A stretch of DNA of 64,000 bases from Closterium sp. Naga37s-1 (GCA_947471745.1 CANJKZ010000979.1:1116001-1180000), one strand, 5' to 3'. Positions 10,524-22,326 are shown, counted from the stretch's first letter. Notes: generated by a model not told the origin, from the letters alone. A program made the numbers and translations.

Positions 10524-13500
10524 TGTGAGAATCGAGAAGAAATGAGTGAGGATGATTGCACTAGAAAGCATTGGGATACATATAGCAAACCCTAACAGGG
10601 TTGTACGCACTACAGAGTACCCCACTGCAGACTAGAGAAACATAATATTCTGACACACCCCCATAGTCAAAGTGGGGTATGATCAGCACAACAAGCAAAG
10701 CAAAGCAAGCTCAGGGTGGATCACAATGTCACCACACATTCTGAGCACAAGTACAAGAAGTAACAGTTTAAAGTTCACAATAAATAAGTAAACCTAGAGG
10801 CTATCACAGAGGGCAAGTGAGGAGGAGGAGGCTGGACTAATAGGAGAGGAGAGAGGAGGCAACGGCGGAAGCTGCAGACACACGGACAACAGGAGCGGCG
10901 CGCACTGTGGCTACCGGAGGCGCACCTCCGGACTACATGAGTAACTGGCTCCGCGGCTAAGACGAGCGGCAGGAGCAACGGACCCACGGGCGACTGGCGC
11001 AGCGGCATCACTGGGCTACCGGAAGCGCACCTCCGGACTACTGGCACTGCTAGCAACACGACGGCTACCTCCACCCAACCTCCCTCTACTGCCGCACCCC
11101 CCATTCACACACCCCCTGCTGCACCCCTAGGTTCACTCACACTCCACCCCCTAGCATCACTCCGTCGACTCACACACACCCACCCCCCTCAGCGGCAGCT
11201 GCAGCAGTGGGAGACGGAGTAGGAGGAGGAGCAGGGGATGCCACACACCCGCCACCCCCATACCCCCCCCCCACTGCTGCACCTGCAGCAGGGGATGGAG
11301 GAGAAGGGGGGGGGGGGTGCTGTGCATGGCGCGTGCAGAGGGCAGCAGGGCGCACGGGGCGCACAGGGCAGCAGGGCGCGCGGGGCGCGGCAGGGCTGGC
11401 GGGTTGGCCACACCCGCCACCCCCATACCCTCCCCCACTGCTGCACCCGCAGCAGAGAGATGGGGGGGGGGGGGGGGGCGGGGGGGGCAGGCAGGTGCTG
11501 CAGGTCCCCTCCTGCCTCCCCCAATGGGCAGCACAGGGAGGCGGCGGCACCGGGTCCAGGGGCGGCGGCGCGGGGTGCAGCAGGGCTGGCGGGTTGGCCA
11601 CACCCGCCACCCCCATACCCTCCCCCACTGCTGCACCCGCAGCAGAGAGATGGGGGGGGGGGGGGCGGGAGGGGGGGCGGCACAGGGAGGCGGCGGCACC
11701 GGGTCCAGGGGCGGCGGCGCGGGGTGCAGCAGGGCTGGCGGGTTGGCCACACCCGCCACCCCCATACCCTCCCCCACTGCTGCACCCGCAGCAGAGAGAT
11801 GGGGGGGGCGGGGGGGGGGGGGCGGCACAGGGAGGCGGCGGCACCGGGTCCAGGGGCGGCGGCGCGGGGTCCAGGGGCGGCTGCTCCAGGGGCCAGGGGC
11901 CAGGGGCGGCTGCTGAGGTCCAGGAGCGGCTGCACCAGGGGTGGCTGCACCAGGGGCGGCTGCACCAGGGGCGGCTGCTCCAGGGGCTGCTGCACCAGGG
12001 GCGGCTGCTCCAGGGGCGGCTGCACCAGGGGCGGCTGCACCAGGGGCGGCTGCTCCAGGGGCGGCTGCACCAGGGGCGGCTGCTCCGACACGTGCCCCCA
12101 CCCCCCAGGTCGCCCCTCCCGTCGCCTGTTGAGGCGACCTGAGGGGGGGGGGGGAGGGGGGGGGGGGGGTGCTGTGCATGGCGCGTGCAGAGGGCAGCAG
12201 GCCGCACGGGGTGCACAGGGCAGCAGGGCACGCGGGGCGCAGCAGGGATGGCGGGTTGGCCACACCCGCCACCCCCATACCCTCCCCCACTGCTGCACCC
12301 GCAGCAGAGAGATGGGGGGGGGGGGGGGCAGGCAGGTGCTGCAGGTCCCCTCCCCCCACTGCCGCATCCGCACCAGGGGGATGGCAGATCCCCTCCCCCC
12401 ACTGCTGCACCCGCAGCAGGGGGAGGGAGAGGAGAAAAGGGCAACAGGAGCGGCGCGGGGTCCAGGGGCGGCTGCTCCAGGGGCCAGGGGCCAGGGGCGG
12501 CTGCTGAGGTCCAGGAGCGGCTGCACCAGGGGCGGCTGCTCCAGGGGCGGCTGCACCAGGGGCGGCTGCTCCAGGGGCGGCTGCACCAGGGGCGGCTGCA
12601 CCAGGGGCGGCTGCTCCAGGGGCTGCTGCACCAGGGGCGGCTGCTCCAGCGGCGGCTGCACCAGGGGCGGCTGCACCAGGGGCGGCTGCACCAGGGGCGG
12701 CTGCTCCGACGCGTGGCCCCCCCCCCCAGGTCGCCCCTCCCGTCGCCTGTTGAGGCGACCTGAGGGGGGGGGGGGGGGTGGGGGGGAGGAGTACAGGGGG
12801 GGGGGCGACGCGCGGCCTCCCAGGGCGCCAGAGCAGGCGGAAGAAGGGGCGACGCGCGCCCCCCCAGGTCGCCCCTCCCGTCGCCTTACGTGGCGACCCG
12901 GGGGGGGGGGGGGGGGGGGGGCGGGGGGGGGGGGGCGGTGCACAGGCCCCTGGTGCGCCACGACCGGCATGAGGGCGGGGCCTGGGTCGGGGCAGGTCCG
13001 GGACAGGGCCGGGACGGGGCCGAGGAAGGGCCGGGGCGGGCCGCGAAGGGGCCTAACGGGCCGCGAAGGGGCCGCGACAAGCCGCGACGGGGCCTAACGG
13101 GCCGAGAAAGGGGCCGGGGAAGGGCCTGGGCTGGCCGCGAAGGGGCCTAACGGGCCGCGAAGGGGCCGCGACAAGCCGCGACGGGGCCTAACGGGCCGAG
13201 AAAGGGTCGGGGCAGGGCCGGGGTCGGGGCAGGTCCGGGACAGGGCCGGGACGGGGCCGAGGAAGGGCCGGGGCGGGCCGCGAAGGGGCCTAACGGGCCG
13301 CGAACGGGGCCTGACGGGGCCTTACGGGGCCTGACGGGGCCGAACGGGGCCGCAAACAGGGCCTGACGGGGCCGCAAACGGGGCCTGACGGGGCCTTACG
13401 GGGCCTGACGGGGCCGCAAACGGGGCCTGACGGGGCCGCGAAGGGCCTCACTAGGGGCCGCGAAGGGGCCTTACGAGGGGGCCGCGAAAGGGGCCTTACG

Positions 13501-13904
13501 AGGGGGGCCGCGAAGGGGCCTAACGAGGGGCCGCGAAGGGGGCCGTACGAGGGGCCGCGAAGGGGCCTTACGAGGGGCCGCGAAGGGGCCTAACGAGGGG
13601 CCGCGAAGGGCCTTACGAGGGGCCGCGAAGGGGCCTAACGAGGGGCCGCGAAGGGCCTTACGAGGGGCCGCGAAGGGCCGTTAAGGGCAGGCGCGACGCG
13701 CGCCTAGGGTAGGAAAAATTTCAGTGGTAAACGTGGTGGGCCCTTGGGAAGGATCGAAATTGCTCTATACCATGTGAGAATCGAGAAGAAATGAGTGAGG
13801 ATGATTGCACTAGAAAGCATTGGGATACATATAGCAAACCCTAACAGGGTTGTACTCACTACAGAGTACCCCACTGCAGACTAGAGAAACATAATATTCT
13901 GACA
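10524..13904 (-). mobile_element. Nested non-autonomous LTR retrotransposon (LARD/TRIM-like)
   Basis: Two 132-bp LTRs (10524-10655 and 13773-13904) differ at one base, and CTGGA is duplicated on both sides (10519-10523, 13905-13909). On the minus strand the 5' LTR is on the right, followed by a primer-binding site (TGGTATAGAGCAATTTCG, 13772 leftward). A 3' UTR and polypurine tract at about 10790-10656 match the 3' ends of the autonomous elements. No gag or pol remains. The interior is low complexity: GGGGCCGCGAAGGGGCC repeats (13020-13690), long G runs and 15-bp CAGGGGCGGCTGCTC repeats (11870-12710). The nearly identical LTRs make this the youngest insertion. Confidence 0.92.
11170..13690. 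repeat. Low-complexity interior of the nested element
   Basis: Contains three near-copies of a ~170-bp block (GGTTGGCCACACCCGCCACC...), two long arrays of CAGGGGCGGCTGCTC/CACC (11880-12090, 12470-12700), several G homopolymers of 10-20 bases, and GGGGCCGCGAAGGGGCCTAA repeats. Open frames of up to 619 residues on both strands come from this composition and have no domain. Confidence 0.85.
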
Positions 13905-13909
13905 CTGGA

Positions 13910-14980
13910 GACGCTGGAGCTGGAGGTACTGGGGTTACTGTTGGAGCTGGTGGTACTGGAGGTACTGTGGCTGCTGGTCCTGGAGGTGCTCGTACTAGGG
14001 GTACTAGAGCTGCTGGGACTGGTGGTGTTGGGGGAGCTGGAGATGGAGACCCTACGGATCATGGGGCAGCTGGAGCTGGAGGCGCTGGAGCTGGTGACAC
14101 TGGCACTGGAGGCGCTGGAGCTGGAGGAGCTGGAGTTGGTGGCACTGGCGCTGGAGGCGCTGGAGATGGAGGAGCTGGAGTTGGAGGCTCGGGCGAGGGA
14201 GACGCTGGAGCTGGAGGAGCTGGAGCTGTTGACCCTGGAGGCACTGTGCGGCCGCGACCGTACTTCGTTCCCCTGCTTCAGCAGGTTCTTAGTGTCCCGT
14301 CTTCTACTAGCCTTACTCCTCCCCTCCTGTGTCCACCGCCTGACCAGTCGCAGCTGCCGTTACAGCCAGCCTCCCCACTGCCTGCTCCTTCTCCTTACAC
14401 TGAGCAGTCCGACGGTCTTACCGAGCGTCGTGAGCTTGCGTCTCGTCCTGTCTCGCACGTTCGCACTACTCCTTGCGTTCCTCGTTCGCGTCCTCCTCCT
14501 GTCCCCGGCACGCACGCTATGGCACTTCGTCCTTCCTCTGTTCCACTACGTGTTCCTCTGCCTGCTCCTCCTGCGTCCTCTCTTCCTAAGGTCCCTGACC
14601 CTGAGTCTGACCGTGCTCGTGCCGCCAGTCCCACTATCTCTTGTCTCCTCGCCACTGCTGTCACTGACCCTTCTTTTGAGTCTGCTGCTGCGTCTGCCCT
14701 CGTTGCTGAGCTGGTTGACTTTGTTGCTGCTTGTCGTCTAGACTACGCCACTGCTCTTGTTGCTGAGTCTGCGTCTGCCAGTCCTTCGTCCGTCGGGGGT
14801 GAGTGTGCTCTTCGCAAGGACGTCCTTGAGGATAGTCAGGAGGACTTTGAGTGTCTTGCAGCTGCTATACCTCGTTTCGCTTCCATGCTGCTTGCCCCTG
14901 AGGGAGACCCGGATGCACCAGACATCCCAACCCCGCGCTCTTACGCAGAGGCGATTACGGGTCCTTACTCCTCTCAGTGA
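13910..14980 (+). pseudogene. copia linker between integrase and RT
   Basis: Resumes the host element after the nested insertion: Gly/Ala-rich repeats (13910-14250), then a Pro/Ser-rich region, then SYAEAITGPYSSQ just before the RT. It ends at TGA 14978-14980, where related copies have Trp. Confidence 0.75.
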
Positions 14981-15032
14981 CAGGTAGCCATGGATGCCGA
15001 GATGGCATCCTGGAAGTCCACAGGAACCTAGG

Positions 15033-16504
15033 TCGACGAGGTTCCCCCACCTGGGGCGAACATAGTCGATGGCATGTGGATTTTCAGGGTGAAGCGGCCG
15101 CCGGGTTCTCCGCCTGCCTTCAAGGCGCATTACGTTGCTCGAGGCTTCAGTCAGCGACAGGGGGTTGACTACTTCCAGACCTTTTCCCCCACCCCGAAGA
15201 TGACTACTCTTCAGGTGTTGCTGCATGCCGCTTCTCAGCGTGACTACGAGCTGCACTCTGTGGACTTCAGCACAGCTTTCCTGCAGGGCAGCCTGCACGA
15301 GGAGATCTGGCTGCGCCGCCCACCTGGCTTCACTGGGTCGTTTCATGCAGGTACCCAGTGGAGCCCTCGGCGGCCAGTCTACGGTCTCCGCCAGGCGCCT
15401 CGCGAGTGGCACGACACACTGAGGACTACACTTGCGGCTCTTGGGTTTGCTCCTTCTACTGCTGACCCGTCGCTGTTTCTACGCACCGACACCTCGCTGC
15501 CGCCGTTCTACGTCCTCATGTACGTCGACGACCTCGTCTTTGCCACTGCTGACACTGAGGCACTAACCCTTGTGAAGTCGGAACTGCAGAAGAGACACAC
15601 CTGCACTAACCTGGGTGAAATGCGCAGCTATCTTGGCCTGCAGATCACCCGGGACAGAGCACGGCGCACCATCACCTTGACTCAGTCACACATGGTGCAC
15701 CAGGTCCTTCAGCGTTTCGGTTTCCAGTTCTCCTCGCCATAGCCCACTCCTCTGTCTACCAGCCACTTGCTCTCAGCTCCACCTTTGGATGAGTCCGTAG
15801 AGCCGAGTGGTCCGTACCCAGAGCTTGTGGGTTGCCTCATGTACCTGATGACGTGCACACGACCTGACCTCGCGTACCCTCTCAGCCTTCTGGCTCGCTA
15901 CGTGGCTCCCGGTAGGCACCGAAAGGTGCACTGGGATGCTGCGAAGAGGGTACTGCGCTACTTGTGCAGTACGTCAGGCATGGGGCTCGTGCTTGGAGGA
16001 CGGGGTCCAGTTGTCCTCACTGGTCACGCAGCCGCCTCCTGGGTTGACGACTCAGCTACGCAGCGGTCGTCACAGGGTTACACCTTCAGCCTTGGTTCCG
16101 GCTCTGTTTCCTGGAGGGCTACTCGCTCGTCTTCGGTTCTCAGCTCCAGTTGTGAGGCTGAGATATACGCCGGGGCCATGGCTGCACAGGAGTTACGCTG
16201 GCTCACCTACCTGCTGACTGATTTGGGAGAGCAGCCTCGTTCGCCTCCAGTTCTGTACGTAGACAACAAGGCCATGATTGCCTTGTGTCAGGAGCACAGA
16301 CTGGAGCACAGAACGAAGCACATCGCTCTACGATACTTCCTTGCTCGAGAGTTGCAGCAGCGTGGCAAGCTTCGTCTTGCGTACGTGGCCACTAGGGCCA
16401 ACACTGCTGATATATTCACGAAGGCACTTCCGCCTGGTGATCACCAGCGCTTCTCTACTGTGTTACGCCTTGTGCCTATTTTGCCTCACTTGCTCACTGC
16501 TTGA
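15033..16504 (+). pseudogene. copia reverse transcriptase and RNase H
   Basis: Preceded by TAG at 15033. RT landmarks: GMWIFRVKRPPG, HYVARGFSQRQGVDY, DFSTAFLQG, PRRPVYGLRQAPREW and the catalytic YVDD at 15521-15532. A TAG at 15740-15742 lies just before the RNase H part (GYTFSLGSGSVSW, SSSCEAEIYAG, ANTADIFTKALPPG). The first RNase H acidic position reads HAAASW where the other copy has HSDASW, so this RNase H has probably lost a catalytic Asp. Ends with TGA at 16502-16504. Confidence 0.88.
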
Positions 16505-16755
16505 CTCTGCTTGTACTGTGATATATATATATACATATATATATACATATATATATACCTGCATGCTTGCACTTGCTAGGGTATGATCACTGTATTGTTT
16601 GCTCTCTTTTATATCACTCTGCATGTGAACTGGCCTTGTGGCCCTTTGCTTGTGCTCAGACTGTGTGTTGACTTTGTGATCCACCCTGAGCTTGCTTTTC
16701 TTTTCTTGACTGGTCTTGTGACCACTTGTTCTCCCCCACTTTGCCTATCGGAGTG

Positions 16756-16892
16756 TGTCAGAATGTTACCGTATAGTGGTTACATTTGTGTAGGCTATAG
16801 TGGGGTAGCCAATAAGGGGTACAACCCAATTAGGGTTAGTACTTGTACCCAACTGTTTCATAGTTCATTCATTCTCGTTCATTCTTCTGACA
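16756..16892 (+). repeat. 3' LTR of the 6134-16892 copia element
   Basis: 137 bp, TGTCAGAATGTTACC to TTCTGACA, followed by target duplication CGCGA (16893-16897). It carries 5 bp (CCGTA) that the 5' LTR lacks. The region 16505-16755 is the 3' UTR, with a TA microsatellite at 16520-16558. Confidence 0.92.
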
Positions 16893-17188
16893 CGCGACAC
16901 TCGCCTCGACCCCGACTCCCGCCAATGCTCACATGCGACTTCTGATGTCATATGTACAGCTGGACGTCAGCCTCGTTAGCGAATTACATTATACAAGTCT
17001 CCTCCATCATTTTGATTTCCACCTAGATTAATATGCTACATTTGTACATATTTAGTACGCTGTATAGATTTCTTACAGGAACTCACAATTGTCAACATGG
17101 GCTCACATAACAAGATGAAAATGCCTTGTAAACTTGTCTGTTTACATTATTATGCTTATCAATATATACAGAAGCAGAGGACCAGGAT

Positions 17189-19021
17189 TTACGTAGTCTC
17201 AGGTGCTAGTAACGGATTACCCAAGGCTTCTTTCGGGTATGCCTTGAAGAGCTGCCGAAGTTCCGCCTCTGCGAAGCTTTCCCCCAAATTATTCCCGCCA
17301 TCTGCCACATAGTCTGCATTTTCCAGAATATCCGTTGATCCAGCTGCCTTCAGTAGATTAACTACGTAGTCGTCATGGAAGCGCCGGTCACGATGCGGGC
17401 GCGAAGAGACTCCAGGTGCTTTGGTCCGCACGTCGCCGACGTGTTGAAATAGCGACGGCACGTGCACGTATCCCGTTCGGTTGGCGCTAGTTAGGTATTT
17501 GTTTACTAGCCAATCCATAGGAGCCTCGGTGAATCGCTCCTCCACAAACCCTAGCAGATCGTCGAGCGCCGATACGTTGAAAAGCAGAGCCTGAGCGCAG
17601 CAGGGAATCAGATACTCCCCGCCATGATCATATGGCCAGAGGTACGATTCGGGATAGTAAAGCGATAGGACCGTCCACTCCTTCTCCTTGATTTCCTCGT
17701 TAATGAATTTCTCGATTCCGATATCGTACAGCCGGGCTGGCCTCGTGTCGTCTTGCAGCAGCAGGATGTATTTCGGTTTCGTCGCCATGCACTGCCGCAT
17801 CACGTAGACGAAGTCCATTACCAGCTTCGTTCGCCATCGCCAGGATTTCCAGCCGTCGCTGGCCATCTCGTTTGTCACGCCCAACTTTCGCAACTCCTCC
17901 TCGTCTTCCTGAACGAAGTCGCACGCATCTTGGCGAGATGGTAACACCGTTACATTCAGCGACGATTCATTTCCAGCCAATCTGAGAGCTTTCTCATGCA
18001 GAACTCCCGCCATCGTCTCCTTTCGTTCTTCCAAGTCTCCCTGAGGAGTTAGTACCGGCTCCTTAGGTGATTCCACGTCACGCCGCGTCGCGCCGTCGGG
18101 AAGGCTTCTTGTCGTCGTAGTAGGCCTCAGGTCCTCCTCCAAAGCGCTGGCGTCTGACGCTGCGCGTGCTGCGGCTTGTTTCTTGAGGCGCTGTAAAAAT
18201 TCCCGTTTTTCGTCGCAGCCAGAGCTGTAGACCACGACATTCATGTCTTTAAAGCCGCCAGTCATGTTAGACGGAGACCGTCGCCGTTCCAGCATCTCAA
18301 GAAGAGACACTGGGAAGTGCCACGGTGGCAGCTTGCGTCGTTCAGGAAAGACTCGTGGCATCGAAGCTATAGCCACGCAGACTTCATGTTGATTGTCAGT
18401 GCTTTTGCTGCTACTCCCGTCGCTGTCGGTGGGGAGCCCGTTTCCGCCGTTGCTCTTTTGATGACCCCCCGCCGTTTGACTTCGCCTTCCGTTGCTGCCA
18501 CGTGTCGCGTCCTGGAGTGCGACATTTGGCTCGAAGTAGTCTCGTCCGACGTGGCGACGCATATGTAGAGGACTCAAATTCGTGTACTCTGCTGAAGCTG
18601 ATGCGTTAATAGCTCCAGAGGCGTCGTCGTCGTTCCCTGCTGTTGAATTAGAAGACGGACGAGGCTGTGCTGAAGAAAGGAAGGTCCTGAAAACGGATCT
18701 GGCGAACGTGGACGGTAACCGGGTTACAGATTCTGACGCCGACTGTAACGAGGTCAACGGCGACTGTGGAGAGAGCAGCTGTCGCCTGTGAAACTCGAAC
18801 ACCTTCCCAGGTCGAAGCAAGCCCAGTCGTTCATGGATTTGAACATGGCGATTGAGCCTGGTGCTAGCCCAAGGCGCGAAGATTAAAACGAGGCCACAAA
18901 CGAGAAGCAGGAAAGCGAGGCGGTAAGGTCTGGAGTGCCTCGCGCGTGGCGAAGTGGCAGTGTGCCTGCTAAAGCAATGCTTGCTAACAAACTTGCTGTA
19001 AATAGTAATAGATTGGATCAT
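17189..19021 (-). CDS. Type II membrane glycosyltransferase-like protein (PGAP4/TMEM246-like)
   Basis: A 610-residue intronless frame from ATG 19021. Residues about 33-53 (YRLAFLLLVCGLVLIFAPWA) form one membrane anchor after a short basic N terminus, as in Golgi type II enzymes. A variable Ser/Asn-rich stem follows. The C-terminal half holds YILLLQDDTRPA (a likely metal-binding DD motif), WTVLSLYYPESYLW, LIPCCAQALLFNVSA, MDWLVNKYL and VPSLFQHVGDVRT. The QDD segment, PCC-QA-LF and F/V-QH-G pattern resemble PGAP4, which adds GalNAc to GPI glycans, and the related GnT-IV fold. Family placement is from motif memory. Unlike the genes to its right, it shows no exon duplication. Confidence 0.7.
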   Translation of the reverse strand: MIQSITIYSKFVSKHCFSRHTATSPRARHSRPYRLAFLLLVCGLVLIFAPWASTRLNRHVQIHERLGLLRPGKVFEFHRRQLLSPQSPLTSLQSASESVTRLPSTFARSVFRTFLSSAQPRPSSNSTAGNDDDASGAINASASAEYTNLSPLHMRRHVGRDYFEPNVALQDATRGSNGRRSQTAGGHQKSNGGNGLPTDSDGSSSKSTDNQHEVCVAIASMPRVFPERRKLPPWHFPVSLLEMLERRRSPSNMTGGFKDMNVVVYSSGCDEKREFLQRLKKQAAARAASDASALEEDLRPTTTTRSLPDGATRRDVESPKEPVLTPQGDLEERKETMAGVLHEKALRLAGNESSLNVTVLPSRQDACDFVQEDEEELRKLGVTNEMASDGWKSWRWRTKLVMDFVYVMRQCMATKPKYILLLQDDTRPARLYDIGIEKFINEEIKEKEWTVLSLYYPESYLWPYDHGGEYLIPCCAQALLFNVSALDDLLGFVEERFTEAPMDWLVNKYLTSANRTGYVHVPSLFQHVGDVRTKAPGVSSRPHRDRRFHDDYVVNLLKAAGSTDILENADYVADGGNNLGESFAEAELRQLFKAYPKEALGNPLLAPETT

Positions 19022-19553
19022 GGTGCCTGGACGTGGTGGTCGCTGGAGATTCTGCTAGAGCCTCTGATACGAAATCAAATGATAAGCGGTAAGGACACAT
19101 ATTTGACAACCGCGGCGATTTTCGAGGATAAGTAGTATGCTGTGATATTCTGTCGGCGCGATATGGTCATCTGATGCAACGGGTTATCACTGTCCGCAAT
19201 AGCCTATCGAAGAACGGGCTCTGTTCTGCAGTTTTGCTCCAGGCCTGTCGAAGTTCCTGGGGCTCGTACTTGCGCTCGGGTAGGTGAGCGTTTTGGCGCC
19301 CTTAAGGGTCACGGGCGCACCCCAAAGTCAGAACTTGAAATCAGGGCATGTTTGAAGTTTGCACTTACACTTCATTTTACTATGATAAGTGCTGTTATGT
19401 ACTTAAATTAGAAGTCAAAGACACCTAACACTACACATGTCTTAAATAGTCATAAAACCTACCTAGCCTGCAAAGTTCTTATTCTCTACACTAACTACAG
19501 ATATGGCATGCAGAGCTCAGCTACTCTACTCTAACCCGACATCCAATGCGAGC
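19022..19553. other. Intergenic, nothing recognised
   Basis: Between the divergent start of the glycosyltransferase-like gene and the 3' end of the hAT gene. No convincing frame or RNA. I looked for terminal inverted repeats of the hAT element here and did not find a pair. Confidence 0.4.
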
Positions 19554-22326
19554 CTAGTTGGCAGGCTTCCTCCCCTTCCTCCCCTTATCCTCAAACAAGG
19601 CATAGGCCGCTGCCCAGTCCACCGGGTAGTCTAGCATCTTCACCGTCATCAGCTCCCCCAGCCTAACATCAGTAAGAGCAACACGATCCCACGACTTAAT
19701 AATGTTTTGGCGGGAGAAGCCCCTCTCACACTCAACAGTGCTGAGGGGCAACACAGAGACCGCACGCCAGAGAGAGACTATGGTGGGATAGTCATCCTTC
19801 CAGTCTGCAGTGCGCAGCATGTTGGTGAGAGCCTGATGGAAGCTCTGCTTCTTGAACTTCTTCTCCATGGTGGCTGTGAAGAGGCGCATCTGCGGCTCTA
19901 TGTCAGCAAGAGCGACTCCTGCCAAGGACATATACAAAGTTAGATTACGTCATTGTGTGAGCATAATATGTACAAAGTTAGAACATACGTGGGTTCCTTT
20001 CATACTAATCTAGGCTTACCAGGTAGCTGGTTCTTGAACATGTCCAGGAGCTCGGTGAGATGGTGCTGCAGCCATGTGTCCTGCTCTCCTGCACGGAAGG
20101 GATACTTATCAGGGGTGAAAAACCCAACACCATCGAAATGGCGCAGGTCCGCCATCCTCTTCCCCAGCGCCTTAATCAGGCGCTGAGCGAAACGCCGCGC
20201 CAGGTCCACGCAGGCCTCCAAGTCGCATCCCCCCCCCGGGTTTTCAGGGTCGATGATGTCCTCGTGGAGCTCGATCTCGGCTTTTGCAGGTTTGCCGTCG
20301 CCACCCACTCCCTTGAGCTCCATCTTGCGCTTGTCCTTGCTGCCGTGTGCAGCAAGGAACTTGTTCAGGCGAGAGGTGTTCGGCCCGTAGGATGCGCTGG
20401 GCTCGACGTAGTACTGCGACAGCTTGGTCTTCACCTTGTCGACGTGATTCTTCACCTCTGTGATGTCGACCTGAAATCAAACGGAGCGGGAAAACATTAG
20501 AACCAAGCACTTAAGAGAAGAAGCGCCTAGTACATGTTCATGTCAATCTTACCGTCTGCTTCTGGAAGGCAAGATTGAGTCCGTTGAGCAGCTGCAGCAC
20601 GTCAGCCAGGAGGTAAAGCATGTAGTGGAACTTGAAGCTGGTAGCGAGTTTCTCCATCCTGTCCTTCTCCTTCGTCCACATCCACATCAGCACCGGCAGC
20701 ACGTCGCAGAAGCGATTCACAGCATCTCCGCGAGACAGCCAACGGACGGTGCAGAAGCCTTGCACCTCCAGGTGCGTCTTCAGAATGACGTCCTGGAGAT
20801 GCATGTAGGTCTTGTGATCGGTCGATGAACGCCCGAGACGCTCGGCAGTCTGGCGTATCATCTGATCGACGACGTTGAACTCCTTGAATCTCTTCGCGGC
20901 ATCCTTTGCAGCCAATGCCTCGCTGCACAAGCACGACAGGTTCGTGAGTACGTATGGCGACGGTAATAAGATAACAGGACATTGCAGTGCAACCTTACCT
21001 ATGCGCCACGCAGTGAATCGCCACCAGCCACGGGCAACGTTTCCGAAGCAGGGCGACAACTCCGTTCTTCGAGCCAGTCATGACGGATGCACCATCCGTT
21101 GAAACCCCGACAAGCTTGTCCATCGACATGTCCTTCGACCACAGGCACTTCACGATCGTGTCGTACAGTGCAGCGGCGTCGCAACGCTCGAGCGACAGGA
21201 GAGCAAGAAACTGGGACACCACGGCCTCGCCTCTCTCAAACGTGACATACACGATGAGGTGCTTTCCGCGGGCGCGATCCGTGGATTCATCGAAGGAGAG
21301 GCTGTACCAGGCCGACTCTTTGACGTCCACGAGCTGCCTGGCCACCAGATGCTCCGCCATAGCCTCTACGAACTCGCCGAAGGCGTATCTGCAATGAGCA
21401 CCAAATGTACGTTACTCACAGTATAACACAAGCACAAGTACGAAAATACAGAGGCAACGAAGAGAAGAAACAGCAGGACATTAGGTGCAGAACCAGAGGG
21501 TAACAAACACTTACCGCGAGTAATAACGCCCGTAGGATTCGCTGTTCATCATGTCGGGGCATCCTTGCTCCGCCATGAACCGCACCAGCATGGGGTAGAG
21601 AGCGATCGGTGCATCGTTCTGCGCAATCCACTGAGCTGCTTGCATGCATTTGACGACCCTCGCCATGACTGGATCGCCGCTGAGCATGTTCACGAGGCTG
21701 CGCTGCCTCACCTCCGTGCCAGCAGCGAGTCGTTCTGCTTCCATGGCCGCGAGGTGCACCTTGGACTGGTCATGGTTGCGGCACGCCGACTTCTGAAAGT
21801 CCCTTGCACCGACGCCAGCACCGCCAAAGGGAGACTTGGTGTTAGGAGCGAACTTACAGCACACGGAACACTTCATACCATACAGGCGCTCCTCTTTGTT
21901 GTACTTCAGTGTCAGCCACGAGTACGTCTGCTTCCACGACGGGCTGAAGCGACGTGCCATACCCTTCTCAGCAGCAGGGATCTCGGTGTCCGGGGGCACT
22001 TCTGCATCCTCGGCGATAGCCTTGTCCTGCGCCTCCAGCTCCTCAGCAGTGGGTGGAGGCGGTACGCTTCGTGTGCGCTTTCGCGAATCTGGTGGCGGAC
22101 TTGCGAAGCTAAGGTGAACCTGACGGTAGCGGGCTGCTGACAGAGGTGTAGTCTATGACGATGATGCTTGCTGGGCGAGGCGCGGGTCCAACACTGAGAT
22201 TGCTACGTCTAGCATGTCTTCAGCATCCGAGGGTAGGTAAGGCTCGGTCTCGGTCGTAGTATGAGAATGACTAACGTTCGACATGGGCAAAACTGGAGGA
22301 GGGGTTTCACCCTCGCTAGGATCCAT
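19554..22326 (-). CDS. hAT-family transposase (ZNF862-like), one in-frame TAG
   Basis: Five exons with GT-AG introns: 22326-21515, 21388-20999, 20922-20553, 20470-20020, 19918-19554; together 2388 nt, divisible by three. A BED/TTF-like finger (MKCSVCC ... CRNHDQSKVH) lies in exon 1. The RNase H-like core has SLSFDESTDRARGKH and GVSTDGASVMTGSKNG. The hAT C-terminal dimerisation motif is PLSTVECERGFSRQN. The only defect is TAG at 22155-22153, codon 58; the frame stays open on both sides of it. The protein could start at a downstream Met, or the copy may be recently disabled. All catalytic blocks are kept, so it is either a young transposon or a domesticated gene. Confidence 0.85.

Larger units (their letters stand above)
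6134..16892 (+). mobile_element. Near-complete Ty1/copia retrotransposon with a second element nested inside
   Basis: 5' LTR 6134-6265, primer-binding site TGGTTTCAGAGCAGGT at 6266-6281, low-complexity leader 6282-7283, gag-pol 7284-16504, 3' LTR 16756-16892. The host repeat CGCGA flanks it exactly (6129-6133 and 16893-16897). The LTRs differ by a 5-bp indel (CCGTA) and about four substitutions in 132 bp, so the insertion is fairly young. Order is gag, protease, integrase, RT-RNase H, as in Ty1/copia. Coding is broken by a frame change near 7710 and by stops at 8236, 9064, 9325, 14978, 15033 and 15740. A non-autonomous LTR element sits in its linker at 10524-13904. Confidence 0.92.

Noticed and set aside
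11157-13097. Very long Pro/Gly/Arg-rich open frames on both strands
   Set aside because: They arise from GC-rich repeats inside the nested LTR element, overlap on both strands and have no domain.
7284-16504. Genetic code with TAG read as glutamine
   Set aside because: Several host genes end in TAG at the expected place, and other nonsense changes (TGG to TGA or TAG) occur in the same elements.
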